Source: CAYWFU01 sp964457585 (GTDB lineage: Bacteria; JACRDZ01). Taken from it: a DNA stretch of 8,149 nt. Position 1 is the stretch's first letter, and every line of letters starts with the position of its first letter. Under the pieces are notes generated by a model. That model saw only the letters and a list, made by a program, of their open reading frames with translations. It was not told the DNA's origin and made no database searches. Made by a program: the position numbers and the translations under genes. Positions 7,743 to 8,149 of this stretch are shown here, in pieces. The DNA is taken from NCBI GenBank assembly GCA_964457585.1, contig CAYWFU010000105.1:1-8149 (forward strand), written 5' to 3'.

Positions 7743-7772
7743 AATAATTTACCAATCAAAAATACTCCTCAT
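7739..7772 (-). promoter_or_regulatory. Mini-frame and GAGGAG site just before the nucleotidyltransferase, possible coupling leader
   Basis: GAGGAG (7770-7765) lies five bases before a TTG (7759) that opens a six-codon frame (TTG ATT GGT AAA TTA TTA) whose TGA overlaps the nucleotidyltransferase ATG as ATGA. The same stretch also contains a seven-codon ATG frame, MRSIFDW (7772-7749), ending six bases before that ATG, but it has no ribosome site of its own. Either could deliver ribosomes to a gene start that lacks a correctly spaced site. This is an inference from spacing only. Confidence 0.3.
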
Positions 7773-7864
7773 ATACTATACAATAGTTAAGAAGAGTGTT
7801 AGAAAAAACGAATCTTTCAATTTATCAATAACAGAGGACTAATGATAGGTTAAGCATTGCTGGC

Positions 7865-7948
7865 TTATGGCCATCTATGTGTGCAAATTGATACCAGCTT
7901 ACCCAACTGTTCTTTAATGTCTTTTACTACATTTTTAATATATTCCAT
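7865..7948 (-). CDS. 27-residue peptide, candidate modified-peptide precursor, paralogue of the 46-201 frame
   Basis: Unrecognised by name. ATG at 7948, TAA at 7867-7865, with GGAGGGG seven bases or fewer upstream and a near-consensus promoter 35-64 bases before the start codon, so the start is unusually well supported for so short a frame. The sequence begins MEYIKNVVKDIKEQL and ends SICTHRWP. Residues 1-23 match the 51-residue frame at 201 without gaps: M1, I4, K5, Q14, L15, C22 and T23 are identical and several others are conservative (D10/E, I11/V, L18/I, I21/M). Positions 4, 8, 11, 15, 18 and 22 form one hydrophobic face of a helix. After Cys-Thr the two differ completely. That pattern suits an N-terminal recognition segment with a variable C-terminal THRWP, leading the operon. 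A regulatory leader peptide or a small helical protein are alternatives. Confidence 0.6.
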   Translation of the reverse strand: MEYIKNVVKDIKEQLGKLVSICTHRWP

Positions 7949-7953
7949 AATTT

Positions 7954-7960
7954 CCCCTCC
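7954..7960 (-). promoter_or_regulatory. Strong Shine-Dalgarno site for the 27-codon frame
   Basis: The minus strand reads GGAGGGG followed by AAATT and ATG. It is one of only two well-placed strong ribosome sites in the window, and both precede the short related frames, which suggests those peptides are made in larger amounts than the enzymes. Confidence 0.6.
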
Positions 7961-7982
7961 AAACTTCTATTTTATAAAGTAT

Positions 7983-8012
7983 ATTGTAGTTTTCTCTTCA
8001 AAGTATTGTCAA
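7983..8012 (-). promoter_or_regulatory. Sigma-70-type promoter for the operon
   Basis: A perfect -35 box TTGACA (8012-8007) is separated by 18 bases from a -10 box TACAAT (7988-7983) that differs from TATAAT at one base. Transcription would begin near 7976, giving an untranslated leader of about 28 bases before the 27-codon frame. No terminator is apparent between that frame and the nucleotidyltransferase gene, so the same transcript may continue through the enzyme genes. Confidence 0.6.
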
Positions 8013-8016
8013 ATAG

Positions 8017-8040
8017 CCTTAAAAAATCCCTATTTCAAGG
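8017..8040 (-). repeat. Imperfect inverted repeat just upstream of the -35 box
   Basis: On the minus strand CCTTGAAA is followed eight bases later by TTTTTTAAGG, whose last eight bases pair with it including one G-U pair in RNA. It begins five bases after the stop at 8045 and ends four bases before TTGACA. It could be a weak terminator of the upstream gene or an operator for the operon promoter. The stem is AT-rich and no clean U-run follows, so neither is secure. Confidence 0.35.
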
Positions 8041-8044
8041 ATAT

Positions 8045-8140
8045 TTAATTTTCTAAACTTTTTATTTCCTGGACAACAGAATCAAGGTCAGCACACGGAT
8101 AATTCCATGGCCTTATCCAGCAGGCGGTACTGCACCGCTT
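8045..8140 (-). pseudogene. 3' end of an upstream gene, apparently out of frame or broken
   Basis: One frame reads 31 codons to a TAA at 8047-8045 and looks protein-like: CSTACWIRPWNYPCADLDS followed by VVQEIKSLEN, with closely spaced Cys residues as at the end of some iron-sulfur enzymes. Directly before it, in the same frame, are TAA and TAG, so it has no start in view. The other two frames end at 8113 and 8088 and could equally be the tail of an intact gene that extends past the window (for example one ending DKAMELSVC). A single-base frameshift joining another frame to this one is my preferred but weakly supported reading. It carries no evidence on function. Confidence 0.28.
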
Positions 8141-8149
8141 CTATTACAT

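Noticed and set aside
7749..7772. Seven-codon frame MRSIFDW as a microcin C7-like heptapeptide
   Set aside because: No ribosome site precedes its ATG, no MccB-like adenylating enzyme is present, and a seven-codon frame is expected by chance.
7857..8048. Plus-strand open frame of 63 codons near the right end
   Set aside because: It runs antisense over the 27-codon frame and the promoter and has no ribosome site.

Overview
The window reads as AT-rich bacterial DNA. Every gene I can support lies on the minus strand, so transcription runs from high to low coordinates. Gaps are short, consistent with one operon of seven enzyme genes. Purine-rich Shine-Dalgarno sites are obvious only before two very short reading frames; most enzyme genes have weak sites and probably depend on translational coupling. 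I cannot place the organism firmly. The low GC and enzyme mix would suit an environmental or uncultivated lineage, but that is inference.

In transcription order: the right edge (8149-8045) holds about 100 bases of an incomplete upstream gene or gene relic, then an imperfect inverted repeat (8040-8017) and a near-consensus promoter (TTGACA, 18 bases, TACAAT; 8012-7983). Next is a 27-codon frame with a strong ribosome site (7948-7865). Seven enzyme genes follow: an NTP_transf_5-type nucleotidyltransferase (7742-6420), a radical SAM protein with a SPASM-like C-terminus (6384-5131), an APH/CotS-type small-molecule kinase (5119-4121), an HPr-kinase-like P-loop protein (4094-2940), a DegT/DnrJ/EryC1/StrS PLP aminotransferase (2922-1726), an adenosine-deaminase-family hydrolase (1695-733) and a Nudix hydrolase (732-256). 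A second short frame of 51 codons, again with a strong ribosome site, closes the series (201-46). No stretch over 300 bases lacks a gene; bases 1-45 show nothing recognisable.

The most striking feature is that the two short frames, absent from ordinary gene calls, are related. Their first 23 residues align without gaps, sharing M1, I4, K5, Q14, L15, C22 and T23, with hydrophobic residues at the same positions (4, 7, 8, 11, 15, 18, 21, 22). They diverge after the Cys-Thr. Together with a radical SAM/SPASM enzyme, an HPr-kinase-like protein and an NTP_transf_5 protein (the latter two known as accessory genes of some lasso-peptide clusters), this suggests a ribosomally made, modified peptide system with a shared N-terminal recognition region and different C-termini. 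No lasso cyclase, leader peptidase, PqqD or transporter is in view. The aminotransferase, deaminase, small-molecule kinase and Nudix enzyme could supply or edit an amino-sugar or nucleotide group. An alternative is that the short frames encode small coiled-coil proteins, since the 51-residue one keeps 4-3 hydrophobic spacing almost throughout. The product is unknown.
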